From contig NZ_WBKO01000002.1 of the NCBI RefSeq assembly GCF_032842345.1, forward strand, positions 144,208 to 208,207: a stretch of DNA of 64,000 nucleotides. Reading direction: 5' to 3'. The DNA comes from Methanoculleus caldifontis (GTDB taxonomy: Archaea; Halobacteriota; Methanomicrobia; Methanomicrobiales; Methanoculleaceae). The notes beneath the pieces were generated by a model, which was not told the origin of the DNA, searched no databases, and saw only the letters and a list, made by a program, of their open reading frames with translations. Below, piece after piece: positions 43,701-53,113 of this stretch (positions are counted from its first letter, which is position 1; each line of letters begins with the position of its first letter). Position numbers and translations under genes: made by a program.

Positions 43701-45170
43701 TTATTCGTCTTTCTGCGGCTGCGCGAAGGCTTTCCAGACCTTCTCCCGGTAGACCGGGCCGCTGTTGTAGGTGCAGAACGGGATCGCGCGGCCGTCGGGA
43801 GTCGCGTAATGGATGCAACACCTCTGCACCCGCGAGAGATCGTAGTTGTACCGGTCCATGAAGTGCATCGTACCGATGAAGAGGGCGTTCCAGTGGAACT
43901 CACGCAGCGCCTCGAAGTTCTGCGCAATCAGCGTCTTCCCGATCAGTTTCATGAACTCCCCGGTATTCGTCTGCTCCGCGGTCCGCGTGGAGGTGTAGAG
44001 GTCCTTGACTCCTTCGACGAGCGTCACGTACTTGTTGAGCGACCCGCCCTTGGTGAGCTTCGCCTCCATCTTCTCGATCGACTCGAAGAAAGCTTCGACG
44101 TTCACCATCTTGTTGACCGGGACCAGCCCCTCCTCGGTGACGAAGACATAGGTCGCCGCACCGCAGTGCTGGTGCGTGGTGAACGTGATCTGGGGTTTGC
44201 CCGTGTACGCCTCGACGAGTTCCGATATCGGGACGACGCAGGGCACGGGGTAGAAGTACTCTTTCCGGATCACACCGTCCGTCTGCTCCTCGATGCGCTC
44301 CGCAAGCTCCGGAATGGTGATCCGTTCTCTTTTGACATCGTCCTCGCTCGCAGCCCCCGTGAACGCCACCGGCTGGAAATTGACGCCCCTGATTGCCTTT
44401 ATGTGATCTGCGGCGTACCGGATGATGGCGCCCACCTCGTGATCGTTCCTGCCCTTGATCACCGTGGGCACCAGCACCATCCCCATGCCGAGCCTTTCGC
44501 AGTTCTCTATAGCCTGCCGGTCGCTCGCGAGTTTCGGGTTGGTCTCTTTGGTCACGCCGTCGAAGTGCAGGTAGACGGTGGAGAGCCCCGCCTCCTTGAG
44601 CTGCATGGCATAGTCGGGCTCGCGGGCGATCCTGATCCCGTTGGTCGCGACCTGGACCTGCGACATTCCGAGCTCTTTCGCTTTTCTGATGAGTTCGGGG
44701 AGATCGTCGCGCATCGTCGGTTCGCCGCCGGAGAACTGGACGGCAGGCGTCGGCACGGGCTTTTCCTCGCGCAACATGCGCAGCATCTCGACGATCTGGT
44801 CAAACGTCGGCTCGTAAACGAAACCGCATGCCCGGGCGTTTGCAAAACAGAAGTCGCAGTTGAGGTTGCAGCGGTTCGTCAGGTCGATATTCGCGAGCAG
44901 CGTCGTTGACTTGTGGTTCTGACAGATACCGCAGTCGTTTGGGCACCCTGCCGGGGATGAGGCCTTCTGCGGGTTTGCTATTCCCCCTCCTACGCGCTCG
45001 TAGGCATCGAACCTCCGGTACATCTCTGCGTCGGACCAGTAGAGGCCCCGGTACGCGCCGTGTTCAGGGCAGGTGCGGACCAGCCAGACCTTCCCCTCTT
45101 CTTCGACGACATCGGCGTCGAGCACGCGACCGCATGTTGGACAGAGGCTCTGTGTCTTCTTTATCAGCAT
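43701..45170 (-). CDS. tes: Tetraether lipid synthase-type radical SAM protein
   Basis: The 489-residue protein matches the Tes family: N-terminal CPTC and CPEHG, a CPNDCGIC cluster (C76, C80, C83), the radical SAM motif C101-x3-C105-x2-C108, QFSGGEPTMRDDLPELI, and the C-terminal CCIHYATPDGRAIPFCTYN. Tes joins two archaeol chains tail-to-tail to form biphytanyl tetraethers. The divergent neighbour carS makes CDP-archaeol, the activated diether, which strengthens the call. Confidence 0.87.
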   Translation of the reverse strand: MLIKKTQSLCPTCGRVLDADVVEEEGKVWLVRTCPEHGAYRGLYWSDAEMYRRFDAYERVGGGIANPQKASSPAGCPNDCGICQNHKSTTLLANIDLTNRCNLNCDFCFANARACGFVYEPTFDQIVEMLRMLREEKPVPTPAVQFSGGEPTMRDDLPELIRKAKELGMSQVQVATNGIRIAREPDYAMQLKEAGLSTVYLHFDGVTKETNPKLASDRQAIENCERLGMGMVLVPTVIKGRNDHEVGAIIRYAADHIKAIRGVNFQPVAFTGAASEDDVKRERITIPELAERIEEQTDGVIRKEYFYPVPCVVPISELVEAYTGKPQITFTTHQHCGAATYVFVTEEGLVPVNKMVNVEAFFESIEKMEAKLTKGGSLNKYVTLVEGVKDLYTSTRTAEQTNTGEFMKLIGKTLIAQNFEALREFHWNALFIGTMHFMDRYNYDLSRVQRCCIHYATPDGRAIPFCTYNSGPVYREKVWKAFAQPQKDE

Positions 45171-45246
45171 TCTCTCACCGTGCCCATCTAACTCCTATCT
45201 CATATTTCGACACGTTAATCTTTATATTTACTGATTGTACTGAGTA
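45171..45246. promoter_or_regulatory. Shared promoter region of tes and carS
   Basis: A 76-nt spacer holds CTTTATATTTACTG (45219-45232) and AT-rich flanks between two divergent lipid genes. The TATA-like box is well placed for carS; the opposite strand has weaker candidates. Confidence 0.5.
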
Positions 45247-45810
45247 TTGACGCTTATCGATACAGACATCAGTTACTGGCTCCTCGCCGGGCTCGCGGCG
45301 CTGTGGATCATGGTCCCTGCATACCTGCCGAACTCGGCGGCCGCGGTCTTCGGTGGCGGGACACCCATCGACTTCGGGAAGGCGCTCGGTGACGGGAGGC
45401 GGATCTTCGGTAACGGCAAGACGTACCGGGGGTTCTTCGGCGGCGTACTCTGCGGGATACTGATAGGTCTCGTCGAGATCTGGGCCAGGTCCGCATTCGG
45501 CCTGACTTTCCTCCCGGAGCAGACACTCCTCTCCGTCACGCTGCTTGCGGCGGGTGCGCTCCTCGGCGATCTGGCCAAGAGTTTCCTGAAACGGAGGCTG
45601 GGTAAGGAGCGGGGCGAATCCTGGTTCCTTGCCGATCAGTACGACCTGGTAGTCGGTTCTTTCGTGCTCATCCTTCTGATCTACCCCCAGTGGTTGTTTG
45701 AGAATATTACCTTACCCGTTGCGGTCTGGATCGTCGTCATGACACCCCTCCTTCACCGGGTGGTGAATATTATCGGCTATTACATCGGAGTTAAAGAGGT
45801 ACCATGGTAA
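45247..45810 (+). CDS. carS: CDP-archaeol synthase
   Basis: The 187-residue protein has about five hydrophobic segments, DFGKALGDGRRIFGNGKTYRGFFGG (the CarS signature), and GDLAKSFLKRRLGKERG. It transfers CTP onto 2,3-di-O-geranylgeranylglyceryl phosphate in the membrane. TTG at 45247 is the only suitable start, since no ATG occurs before the conserved N-terminus. It overlaps pyrE by 7 nt. Confidence 0.92.
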   Translation: MTLIDTDISYWLLAGLAALWIMVPAYLPNSAAAVFGGGTPIDFGKALGDGRRIFGNGKTYRGFFGGVLCGILIGLVEIWARSAFGLTFLPEQTLLSVTLLAAGALLGDLAKSFLKRRLGKERGESWFLADQYDLVVGSFVLILLIYPQWLFENITLPVAVWIVVMTPLLHRVVNIIGYYIGVKEVPW

Positions 45811-46316
45811 ACCCAATCGCGGAACTGTTACTTGAGAGCGGGGCTATCGAGTTCGGGGACTTCGTCCTCGCATCGGGAGCCCGGAGTTCCTACTACATCG
45901 ACATCAAGGCCGCAACAACGAACCCCACGATCCTTGCGGCAATCGGAAAGGCCATCGCCGAAGGCCGGGAATTTGACATGGTGGCCGGAGTGGCCGTCGG
46001 TGCCGTCCCGATCGCCGTCGCCGTCTCGTTTGCGAGCGGCCGGCCCTACGCGATCATCCGGAAGGCGGAGAAGGATCACGGCAAAGCCGGGACGATCATC
46101 GGCGATGTGAAGGATAAGCGTGTGCTGCTGGTCGAGGACGTGACCACATCGGGGGGAAGCGCCCTCTACGGCCTTGCAGCGCTGCGTGCTGCAGGCGCGC
46201 AGGTCGACCGTGTTGTGACCGTCGTCGACCGGGAAGCCGGCGCAGGTGAGGCGCTTGCAGAAAAAGGCGCATCCCTTAGTGCGCTTGTTCGGGTCAGCGA
46301 GCTGCTGGACGGATAA
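45804..46316 (+). CDS. pyrE: Orotate phosphoribosyltransferase
   Basis: The 170-residue enzyme has the PRPP-binding motif VLLVEDVTTSGGS and N-terminal DFVLASGARSSYYIDIK. It converts orotate and PRPP to OMP. It follows carS with a short overlap and precedes purD at 25 nt, so the three may be one transcript. Confidence 0.95.
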   Translation: MVNPIAELLLESGAIEFGDFVLASGARSSYYIDIKAATTNPTILAAIGKAIAEGREFDMVAGVAVGAVPIAVAVSFASGRPYAIIRKAEKDHGKAGTIIGDVKDKRVLLVEDVTTSGGSALYGLAALRAAGAQVDRVVTVVDREAGAGEALAEKGASLSALVRVSELLDG

Positions 46317-46341
46317 ACCTTTTTTAAGAGCAGGCTAATAG

Positions 46342-47634
46342 ATGGATATGAAAGTACTCGTTGTAGGCGGTGGTGGCAGGGAGCATGCGATCACCAGGGC
46401 ACTATCCTGCAACAGCGGCGTGAGAATATTTTCTGTCATGGCACGCAAGAACCCGGGGATCGCCCGGCTCGCGGAGCGGGTGCTTCTCGAGAAAGAGACC
46501 AATATTGCAAAGATAGAGCAGTTCGCCGTCGAGAATGGGCTTGATGCCGCAGTCATCGGGCCGGAGACCCCCCTTGAAGCCGGTATCGTCGACCGCCTCG
46601 AAGCGGCCGGAATACCCTCTCTCGGACCGACCCGTGCGGCGGCCCGGCTGGAGACGGACAAGGCGTTCTGCCGGCGGTTGATGGAGCGGCACGGGATCGC
46701 GGGGTGCCCGGAATACCGGGTCTTCCATGATCCGGAAGAGGCACGTGAGTTCATCGAGGCCTATGACGGGGACCTCGCCGTCAAGCCCATCGGCCTGACC
46801 GGCGGGAAGGGCGTGCGGATCATGGGCGAGCACGTCGATGCGGCAGGAGCAGTCGAGTATGCCCGCGAGATCGGGGGAGACGTCGTGCTGGAGGAGCGGC
46901 TCATCGGGGAGGAGTTCACTCTCCAGGCGTTCGTCGATGGCAAGCACCTGGTGCCGATGCCGCTCGTGCAGGACCACAAACGCGCATACGAGGGGGACGT
47001 GGGACCGAATACCGGCGGGATGGGATCATACTCCATGCCGGATCACATGTTCCCGTTCGTCACCCGCTCCGACTACGATAAGGCGCTCCGGATCATGGAG
47101 GATACCGTCGCGGCCATGCAGAGGGAGGGAACGCCGTACCGGGGGATCCTCTATGGCCAGTTCATGAACACCCGCGACGGTCCGAGAGTCATCGAGTTCA
47201 ACGCCCGTTTCGGGGATCCCGAGGCGATGAACGTCCTCTCGCTCCTGGAATCGGATCTCTCCGAGATCGTCGGTCACGTCGCGGAGGGGAGCCTCTCGCC
47301 GTCGCACGTCCGGTTCGCCCGTAAGGCGACGGTCTGCAAATACCTCGTTCCCGAAGGTTACCCCGATGCTCCGGCAGTCGGGGAGCCCCTCGCCCTCGGC
47401 GACTACGGCGACGCCCTGCTCTACTATGCAAGCGTCGAGGAGCGGGACGGGACGCTCTACACTCAGACGTCGCGGACGCTCGCGTTCGTCGGAATGGGTG
47501 AGACGCTTGAGGAGGCCGAGGCGATCGCCGAGACGGCTGCATCCTCGGTCCGGGGACGCACCTTCCACCGCAGAGATATCGGCACCAGGGCGGTCCTCGA
47601 GAAGAGGTGCCGGCACATGAAGGAGATTGCATGA
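46342..47634 (+). CDS. purD: Phosphoribosylamine-glycine ligase (GAR synthetase)
   Basis: The 430-residue ATP-grasp enzyme has [25 protein letters not shown], and [18 protein letters not shown]. It performs the second step of purine synthesis. Another start at the second methionine (46348) is possible. argF overlaps its end by ATGA. Confidence 0.95.
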   Translation: MDMKVLVVGGGGREHAITRALSCNSGVRIFSVMARKNPGIARLAERVLLEKETNIAKIEQFAVENGLDAAVIGPETPLEAGIVDRLEAAGIPSLGPTRAAARLETDKAFCRRLMERHGIAGCPEYRVFHDPEEAREFIEAYDGDLAVKPIGLTGGKGVRIMGEHVDAAGAVEYAREIGGDVVLEERLIGEEFTLQAFVDGKHLVPMPLVQDHKRAYEGDVGPNTGGMGSYSMPDHMFPFVTRSDYDKALRIMEDTVAAMQREGTPYRGILYGQFMNTRDGPRVIEFNARFGDPEAMNVLSLLESDLSEIVGHVAEGSLSPSHVRFARKATVCKYLVPEGYPDAPAVGEPLALGDYGDALLYYASVEERDGTLYTQTSRTLAFVGMGETLEEAEAIAETAASSVRGRTFHRRDIGTRAVLEKRCRHMKEIA

Positions 47635-48557
47635 AGAAGGATTTTCTCTCGATCGCCGATATCGACGAGTACGAACTTGAGAGCATTGTTGCCGACGCGA
47701 TACGTCTTAAGCGGCTGAAGTCCGCAGGAGCCGCGCACGAGTATCTCAGGGGAAAGAGTCTTGCGATGATCTTCGAGAAGGCGTCCACCCGCACCCGGGT
47801 CTCGTTCGAGGTGGGGATGACCGACCTCGGCGGCCATGCACTCTTCTTGAACCCCCAGGATATGCAGCTCGGCCGGGGCGAGGAGATCCGGGACACGGCA
47901 CGAGTGCTTGCCCGCTACGTCGACGCGGTGATGATCCGTGCCTACCAGCATGCTGCCGTCGAGGAGTTCGCCCGTTATTCGACTGTTCCGGTCATCAACG
48001 GTCTCTCGGACCGGTTGCACCCCTGCCAGGTGCTCTCCGACATCATGACCTTAAGCGAGCGGTTCGGCGACCTCCACGACCTGAAACTCGCCTGGGTCGG
48101 GGACGGCAACAACGTCTGTAACTCGTGGCTCCTCTCCTCAGCCCTGACCGGGATGGAGGTCGTGGTCGCAAGCCCCCCGTGCTACCAGCCAAAAGAAGCG
48201 ATCGTCGCCCGGGCACAGGCGGCAGGCGGCAGGGTCAGCGTCACTACGGACCCGGAAGAAGCAGTCAGGGATGCGGACGTACTCTATACCGATATCTGGG
48301 TCTCGATGGGCGACGAGCAGCAGCGTGCCGAGCGCCTGCGAGGCCTCAAAGGCTACACGATAGACTCTCATCTCCTCGCAAAGGCGCCGTCCGACGCTCT
48401 CGTGATGCACTGCCTCCCCGCCCACCGGGGGGAGGAGATCACCGACGAAGTGATCGAGGGACCGCAGAGCATCGTCTGGGACCAGGCCGAGAACCGGCTT
48501 CATGCACAGAAGGCGCTGCTCGTGCGGCTGATCGCCGGAGATATGCCGGCTGAGTGA
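47631..48557 (+). CDS. argF: Ornithine carbamoyltransferase
   Basis: The 308-residue enzyme has the carbamoyl phosphate motif [22 protein letters not shown], and [11 protein letters not shown]. It makes citrulline for arginine synthesis; argG lies 3 kb downstream and carAB further on. The start overlaps purD by ATGA and gives [15 protein letters not shown], while an earlier in-frame ATG is not conserved in character. Confidence 0.96.
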   Translation: MKKDFLSIADIDEYELESIVADAIRLKRLKSAGAAHEYLRGKSLAMIFEKASTRTRVSFEVGMTDLGGHALFLNPQDMQLGRGEEIRDTARVLARYVDAVMIRAYQHAAVEEFARYSTVPVINGLSDRLHPCQVLSDIMTLSERFGDLHDLKLAWVGDGNNVCNSWLLSSALTGMEVVVASPPCYQPKEAIVARAQAAGGRVSVTTDPEEAVRDADVLYTDIWVSMGDEQQRAERLRGLKGYTIDSHLLAKAPSDALVMHCLPAHRGEEITDEVIEGPQSIVWDQAENRLHAQKALLVRLIAGDMPAE

Positions 48558-48563
48558 CGCGAG

Positions 48564-48694
48564 AGAGCCCTCTACTTTTTCCGCGAAGAACTTCCGTCAA
48601 CAGGCGGGACACGTTCCCGGTATCGAATGTGAGGAGCGTGTCTCCGGACCCGGACTGCGCGCCGGGACCTCGAGAACGGTAAAAAGAGGGCTCT
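48564..48694 (+). other. Long-range inverted repeat after argF
   Basis: AGAGCCCTCT (48564-48573) is answered by AGAGGGCTCT (48685-48694), each bordered by T- or A-rich bases (CTACTTTTT and GGTAAAAAG). This may be two facing terminators or a remnant of an inserted element. Nothing coding is seen between them. Confidence 0.35.
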
Positions 48695-48755
48695 GTTGAA
48701 ATGCTTCATACCCTCTAGAGAACGTCCGGTTACCACGAGATGGTGGTGATGTGAC

Positions 48756-48920
48756 CTCACGCGAAGCCGCGAAGGCGCGAAACCTGAACGGGTACTTGAC
48801 AGCCTCCTTCGCGTTCTTCGAAGCCTGAGGGCTTCTCATGCTCGCTTTGCTCGCACTTCGCACCTGAGAGTGCTCGAGCTCCGGCCCTTTGGCCCATCGT
48901 ACTTCGCGGCTTCGCGTGAG
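48756..48920. repeat. Mosaic repeat element A with 19-bp terminal inverted repeats
   Basis: The 165-nt element begins CTCACGCGAAGCCGCGAAG and ends with its exact reverse complement. Inside are two modules also found in element B near 56.6 kb: 48816-48854 (39 nt, one mismatch, reverse orientation) and 48879-48899 (21 nt, one mismatch). Short frames across it are artefacts of the repeat. It may be a non-autonomous mobile or MITE-like element. Confidence 0.7.
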
Positions 48921-48995
48921 TCGAGTGGTATGGAGAATTCTACAGACGATTCGATCTCAGGGAGAGGGATTCAACAAAGCCAAAAAAAAGAGGAT

Positions 48996-49229
48996 TTATT
49001 CCGCGATGAACTCTTTTAACTGCTCAAAGAGGTAGTTCTGCACCTCTTCGACGACCTCTCTTCTGCCGCGAAACGCGATCAGTTCCCGCGAGTCCCCGTC
49101 CATGTTCGCAAACGACAGCTTCTGCTGCCTCCGGACCACCTCCACGTCGTACTTCTCGACGACGTCATAGATCATCTTCCGCGGTACGCCCGGAGGAACG
49201 AGCAGATCGAACAACTCTTCTTCAGCCAT
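48996..49229 (-). CDS. Small conserved-type protein downstream of marker 14
   Basis: The 77-residue protein (AEEELFDLLVPPGVPRKMIYDVVEKYDVEVVRRQQKLSFANMDGDSRELIAFRGRREVV..) is acidic at both ends and has an alternating alpha/beta pattern. I do not recognise a named family. It follows the marker 14 gene by 12 nt on the same strand and is probably cotranscribed, so a methanogenesis-linked role is likely but unproved. Confidence 0.7.
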   Translation of the reverse strand: MAEEELFDLLVPPGVPRKMIYDVVEKYDVEVVRRQQKLSFANMDGDSRELIAFRGRREVVEEVQNYLFEQLKEFIAE

Positions 49230-49241
49230 TGTTTACCAATC

Positions 49242-50738
49242 CTACTTCCCTATTTTGATCCGGCGGGACATAATACATGGCCCTCCCCGCACCCCGCCGA
49301 GCGGGCTCTTGGGCTTCCCGAGCGAGTTCATGCACCGTCCCATCAGTGCCGCACCCCGCGCAAGGCCGTCGTCCACGAAGACGAGATGATCGTTCGGGTT
49401 GTCGTAGAGGTTCCGCTCGGTGATGCCCGCGAGGATGTACTCGGGCTTCCTCCCCGATATCGCCGCCCGCCCGGTGAACCCGATCGACGAATTCGGCGGG
49501 ACCATCCCCCGCTCGACGGCGACGTCGATGAGCCTGAGCGCCATCCTCGCGCAGACCCGGTCGACGACCTCGGTCAGGACGCCCATGCCGTGCTTCTCGT
49601 GGATCTCGTGCCCGATCTTCTCAAGCGCAGGCATCTCGCTCCCGTCGACGCCGCAATCGCACCCGATGAGGGCGACACCCGATTTTTCGGCAACGTCGGC
49701 GCAGACCGGGACCCGGCCGAACCTCGTCCGGTCGGGAGGGACGATCCGGATATCGATGTGCTCGTGGCACCGGTCGACGTATTCCTCGACGACGGAGCGC
49801 TTCCGCCCCCCGAACGCGCCCTTGATGCTCTGGTCGCCGAAAAGGTCGAGGGCCGTCCCCGTCCGGTTCTTGACGAGCCCGGTTCCCCGGACGATCGAGT
49901 CGGGGATGGCGCCCGCAAGCCCGCAGAAGTTTCCGGTCGTCTGGGCGAACGGATTCGGTTCGTCCGGAGCGACGTCGCTCGTGATCCGGCCGTCGAGTGT
50001 CGTCCCGAAGTCGATGGAGATGCAGGGGTTCCGGAAGTCGACCGGCGTCCACTTGGCACCCTCCTTGATGCCCGCCATCGCGAGCTCGCCTTCCATCTCG
50101 TTTGCCACCATCTCGACGCCGGTACAGCCGACCGGCGGCACGACGCCGGCCACCGCGCCGACGAAGACCAGACGGTCGGCAAACGAGAACTGCCGGAGCT
50201 TCGGGGTGAGGTTCTCGATCGACATCGGCGGCGTCATCTTCCGCGGGGGAACCCCGGCCTCGAGACAGCCGTTCGCAAGCGCGATGATGAAGTCACCGAC
50301 CTGGTCGGGGGAGTCCATCGCTGCCACGACGCCGGTGCTCCTGACGACGAAGTCGAGATCGTCCTTGATGCTCAGGTGGGCCTCGTCGTGGCACTGGATC
50401 AGGGTGTCGCGGACAAGCTCCGTGACCGACTCCCGCGTCAGCTCCGTGCCGTCGAGGGTTGCCCCGAAGATCGCCTCGCCGGGTTTCGGGGGCCGGACGT
50501 CGCGGCTCATGGTCACGGTCTTGTTGATGACGTAGGACCTGCCCGTCTCGAGGTTCGTGCCGGTCAGGATACACTTCGTCGTCGTATTGCCCATCTCAAC
50601 AGATGCCACGATAAAATAGGGCTTCACCCGGTACTCGGGAACGCCCGCACCCGCTCCGTGAGAGATCGACGGCGGAGGCGGACTTTCGACGATGTGCGGT
50701 GTAGGTTTGAAGAAGCGCTCCAAAAAACGGGCACACAT
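49242..50738 (-). CDS. Methanogenesis marker protein 14
   Basis: The 498-residue protein has the family's features: FIVASVEMGNTTTKCILTGTNLETGRSY (an ASKHA-like phosphate loop), CISIDFGTTLDGRITSDVAP, and C-terminal FVDDGLARGAALMGRCMNSLG. It belongs to the set conserved in methyl-coenzyme M reductase-bearing archaea, with unknown biochemical role. A TATA-like AAGATATAAAC on this strand lies about 30 nt before the start. Confidence 0.92.
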   Translation of the reverse strand: MCARFLERFFKPTPHIVESPPPPSISHGAGAGVPEYRVKPYFIVASVEMGNTTTKCILTGTNLETGRSYVINKTVTMSRDVRPPKPGEAIFGATLDGTELTRESVTELVRDTLIQCHDEAHLSIKDDLDFVVRSTGVVAAMDSPDQVGDFIIALANGCLEAGVPPRKMTPPMSIENLTPKLRQFSFADRLVFVGAVAGVVPPVGCTGVEMVANEMEGELAMAGIKEGAKWTPVDFRNPCISIDFGTTLDGRITSDVAPDEPNPFAQTTGNFCGLAGAIPDSIVRGTGLVKNRTGTALDLFGDQSIKGAFGGRKRSVVEEYVDRCHEHIDIRIVPPDRTRFGRVPVCADVAEKSGVALIGCDCGVDGSEMPALEKIGHEIHEKHGMGVLTEVVDRVCARMALRLIDVAVERGMVPPNSSIGFTGRAAISGRKPEYILAGITERNLYDNPNDHLVFVDDGLARGAALMGRCMNSLGKPKSPLGGVRGGPCIMSRRIKIGK

Positions 50739-51077
50739 AGTAGTCTTTTCCCTGTCTCCCAGTTTATATCTTTCTATCGCCGCACACGGGGCTGGAATAC
50801 GTAGAGAGGAACGCTCATCGCCGGGCTCGATCGCCTCGACCGGGCGGCCGAAGGGCGGCGGGATGGAAGGGTTTCACCGATTCAGGTGGTGTTCACCGGC
50901 TGGAGGCCTGATGCATACGGGAGCCCCAATCTCCAGGCAGTGCTCCGGAGGCGCCTCACCGGCCGGTATCGCCGGCCCCGACAGAGCGCTTATATACGCT
51001 CAGGACGGATAACCACAGTGCCGGGCGGACTATGGCGCTCCCGTGCGTCCGTTCCGCCAGCAGAAGAGGTGAACCGA
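50739..51077. other. Intergenic region with two divergent promoters
   Basis: The left end contains the marker 14 TATA-like box (50762-50775, minus strand); the right end contains GCTTATATACGC (50989-51000) for the PNPOx-type gene, with GAGGTGA as its ribosome-binding site. About 200 nt between show no coding or repeat signal. Confidence 0.5.
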
Positions 51078-51482
51078 ATGGTTGCGCTTTCAGGCGAAAT
51101 TAAAGAAGTATTTACCAGAACAAAAGTCATGCCGATGGCAACTGCCTCAAAGGACGGCGTTCCGAACGTGGCGCCGATGGCATCGATCCAGCTCGTCGGC
51201 GACGATACCGTCTGGATCATGGACAATTACATGGTAAAGACCCTCGAGAACCTCCAGGAGAACCCTGTCACGGCCCTCTACTTCTACGACCAGGACACAA
51301 AGCGCTGCTTCCAGGTGAAGGGTTCGACGGAGATTAAGACGTCCGGGCCCGATTACGAGAAGTTCCGCGACCAGGTGCGAACGAAAGGCCACCAATATCC
51401 GGCAAAATCGCTCATCGTCATCAAGATCACCGACATCTTCGAATGCACGCCGGGAAAAGAAGCCGGAAAGAAGGTGCTGTAA
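51078..51482 (+). CDS. Pyridoxamine 5'-phosphate oxidase-like flavin-binding protein
   Basis: The 134-residue split-barrel protein has MPMATASKDGVPNVAPMASIQLVGDDTVWIMDNYMVKTLENLQENP, a typical FMN/F420-binding PNPOx pattern. ATG 51078 with GAGGTGA upstream is much better than longer frames. It ends 8 nt from the convergent argG. The cofactor could be FMN or F420; the reaction is unknown. Confidence 0.87.
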   Translation: MVALSGEIKEVFTRTKVMPMATASKDGVPNVAPMASIQLVGDDTVWIMDNYMVKTLENLQENPVTALYFYDQDTKRCFQVKGSTEIKTSGPDYEKFRDQVRTKGHQYPAKSLIVIKITDIFECTPGKEAGKKVL

Positions 51483-51490
51483 GCACCTCC

Positions 51491-52675
51491 TCACTTTTTG
51501 AGATTCTTGAGCAGGCGCGCCTGTATCCCGAAGTAGTTCGAGAACCCGACGGCGTGGTTCTGGTCGATCGTCGTCGAGTCGAAGGAGACGAGGTCGTCGG
51601 AGTAGATAGCAAGATCCGAGCTCCGGCCGAGCACCCTGACGCTGCCCTTGTAGAGGCCCACGTCCACGGTCCCGGTGACCCGCTCCTGCGTCTTGTCGAT
51701 GAACGCATTCAGCGCGTAGAAGAGCGGTTCGTGCACGAGTCCCATGTAGGCGAGCTCGGACCACTTATCGTCGACGATCTGCTTGAACTGGAGTTCCGAA
51801 CGTGTCAGGACGAGGTGTTCGAGGTCCTTGTGCGCCGCAAGCAGGACGGTCGCGGCCGGGTGCTCGTAGATCTCACGGGCCTTCAGGCCGAGGATCCGGT
51901 CCTCGACCATGTCGTTGCGGCCGACACCGTTTCGTCCTGCGATCCTGTTCAGCTCCCGGATCAGGTCAAGGCCCGCCATTCTCTTCCCGTTGAGGGCGAC
52001 GGGGACGCCCTGCTCGAACTCGATCCGGATCTCTTCCATCGCATCAGGGGCGTCCTTCGGCGAGACCGTCCAGGCGTAGATATCCTCGGGCGGGTGGAAG
52101 GCGGGGTCTTCGAGTTTGCCGCCCTCGATGCTCCGGCTCCAGCAGTTCTCGTCGACGCTGTAGGGCTTGTCTTTGGCCACGCTCACGGGGACGTTGTGCT
52201 CCTGGGCATAGCAGATCTCCCACTCGCGGGTCAGGTTCATCTCCCGCATCGGTGCGATGATGTCGTATCCGCCGGACCTGAAGATGAAGTCGAACCGGAG
52301 CTGGTCGTTTCCTTTCCCGGTGCACCCGTGCGCGATCTTCGAGGCACCTTCCGCCTCTGCGATCTTTACGATCTCCTCGGCGATCAGGGGACGGGCAAGC
52401 GCCGTACCCATCGGGTAGCCTTCGTACGAACCGTTCGCTTTGATCGAGGGGAAGAGGCATTCCGCCACGAACCTCTCTTTCGCATCGATGGTGTAGTGGT
52501 TGTCTGCAAGCAACCGGCCCTTCTCCGTTGCCCGGGCGATCTCCTCCTCGGGCTGGCCCACGTCGACTGCGACGGTGACGACCTCGTCAAACCCGTAGTG
52601 CTCGCGCAGGAGGGGGATACAGACGGAGGTGTCGAGACCTCCCGAAAACGCTAGGACGACTTTTCCCTTTACCAT
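51491..52675 (-). CDS. argG: Argininosuccinate synthase
   Basis: The 394-residue enzyme has the N-type PP-loop [29 protein letters not shown] and [14 protein letters not shown]. It condenses citrulline and aspartate with ATP. It stands alone on the minus strand. Confidence 0.97.
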   Translation of the reverse strand: MVKGKVVLAFSGGLDTSVCIPLLREHYGFDEVVTVAVDVGQPEEEIARATEKGRLLADNHYTIDAKERFVAECLFPSIKANGSYEGYPMGTALARPLIAEEIVKIAEAEGASKIAHGCTGKGNDQLRFDFIFRSGGYDIIAPMREMNLTREWEICYAQEHNVPVSVAKDKPYSVDENCWSRSIEGGKLEDPAFHPPEDIYAWTVSPKDAPDAMEEIRIEFEQGVPVALNGKRMAGLDLIRELNRIAGRNGVGRNDMVEDRILGLKAREIYEHPAATVLLAAHKDLEHLVLTRSELQFKQIVDDKWSELAYMGLVHEPLFYALNAFIDKTQERVTGTVDVGLYKGSVRVLGRSSDLAIYSDDLVSFDSTTIDQNHAVGFSNYFGIQARLLKNLKK

Positions 52676-52968
52676 GGTACTGATCTCCGCATTCCTGATT
52701 CCTGTCTTATAGCGACAGTCTGGAGTAATCTACAATGGTATGACCTCTCACCCAATAAAAGAAATGGTATGGAAAGGCGCACCGGCAGGAGCCGCGACTC
52801 ATTCTCGCAATTCTCACGCGTTGGACATCGGGGGCGTCGATCCGGGGGGAGGGTACGGGCACCTCTCCGCGCGGCCGGGAGACCAGGGGCCGGGCAATGA
52901 GACCATGAGGAAAATGGGCATTATACGGAGTATAATCGCAAAAATGCCCATGAATCAAGGGATAGAGA

Positions 52969-53038
52969 GCAAAGTGGCGCCCCATCCCAAAAAGCCCGGC
53001 AAAGTGGCGGAAAAATCAAAATTCCTGCATAAAGTGGC
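52969..53038 (+). promoter_or_regulatory. proV: Three 10-bp boxes spaced exactly 30 bp upstream of proV
   Basis: GCAAAGTGGC starts at 52969 and 52999, and ATAAAGTGGC at 53029: three direct repeats at a 30-bp interval, roughly three helix turns, so all would face the same side of the DNA. They end about 16 nt before the TATA-like box. This layout suits cooperative binding by a regulator, perhaps osmoresponsive. Nothing identifies the protein. Confidence 0.5.
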
Positions 53039-53051
53039 AATTTTTGAAAAC

Positions 53052-53066
53052 CCGAAATTATAAAAC
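53052..53066 (+). promoter_or_regulatory. proV: proV promoter (TATA-like box)
   Basis: CGAAATTATAAAACA, next to the three boxes and about 50 nt before proV, is the most TATA-like sequence in the 438-nt gap after argG. Confidence 0.5.
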
Positions 53067-53113
53067 AGATTGAATCGAAATCGTGAAGCTGGAGGGATTC
53101 CATCATTTTTGAG

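Noticed and set aside
48597-48863. Frames with RSASKASMRSPQASK and RLASKASMRSHQASK at 48.6-48.9 and 56.65-56.86 kb
   Set aside because: The similarity comes from the shared 39-nt repeat module; both frames lie in non-coding repeat elements.
49386-50804. Long plus-strand frame antisense to marker 14, and a similar one at 58911-60035 antisense to carB
   Set aside because: Both are frame shadows of well-conserved genes, with biased Asp/Arg/Pro composition and no domain.
52740-53063. 107-codon frame upstream of proV with repeated KVA tripeptides
   Set aside because: The repetition is the 30-bp DNA boxes being translated; the frame covers the promoter and has no protein-like character.
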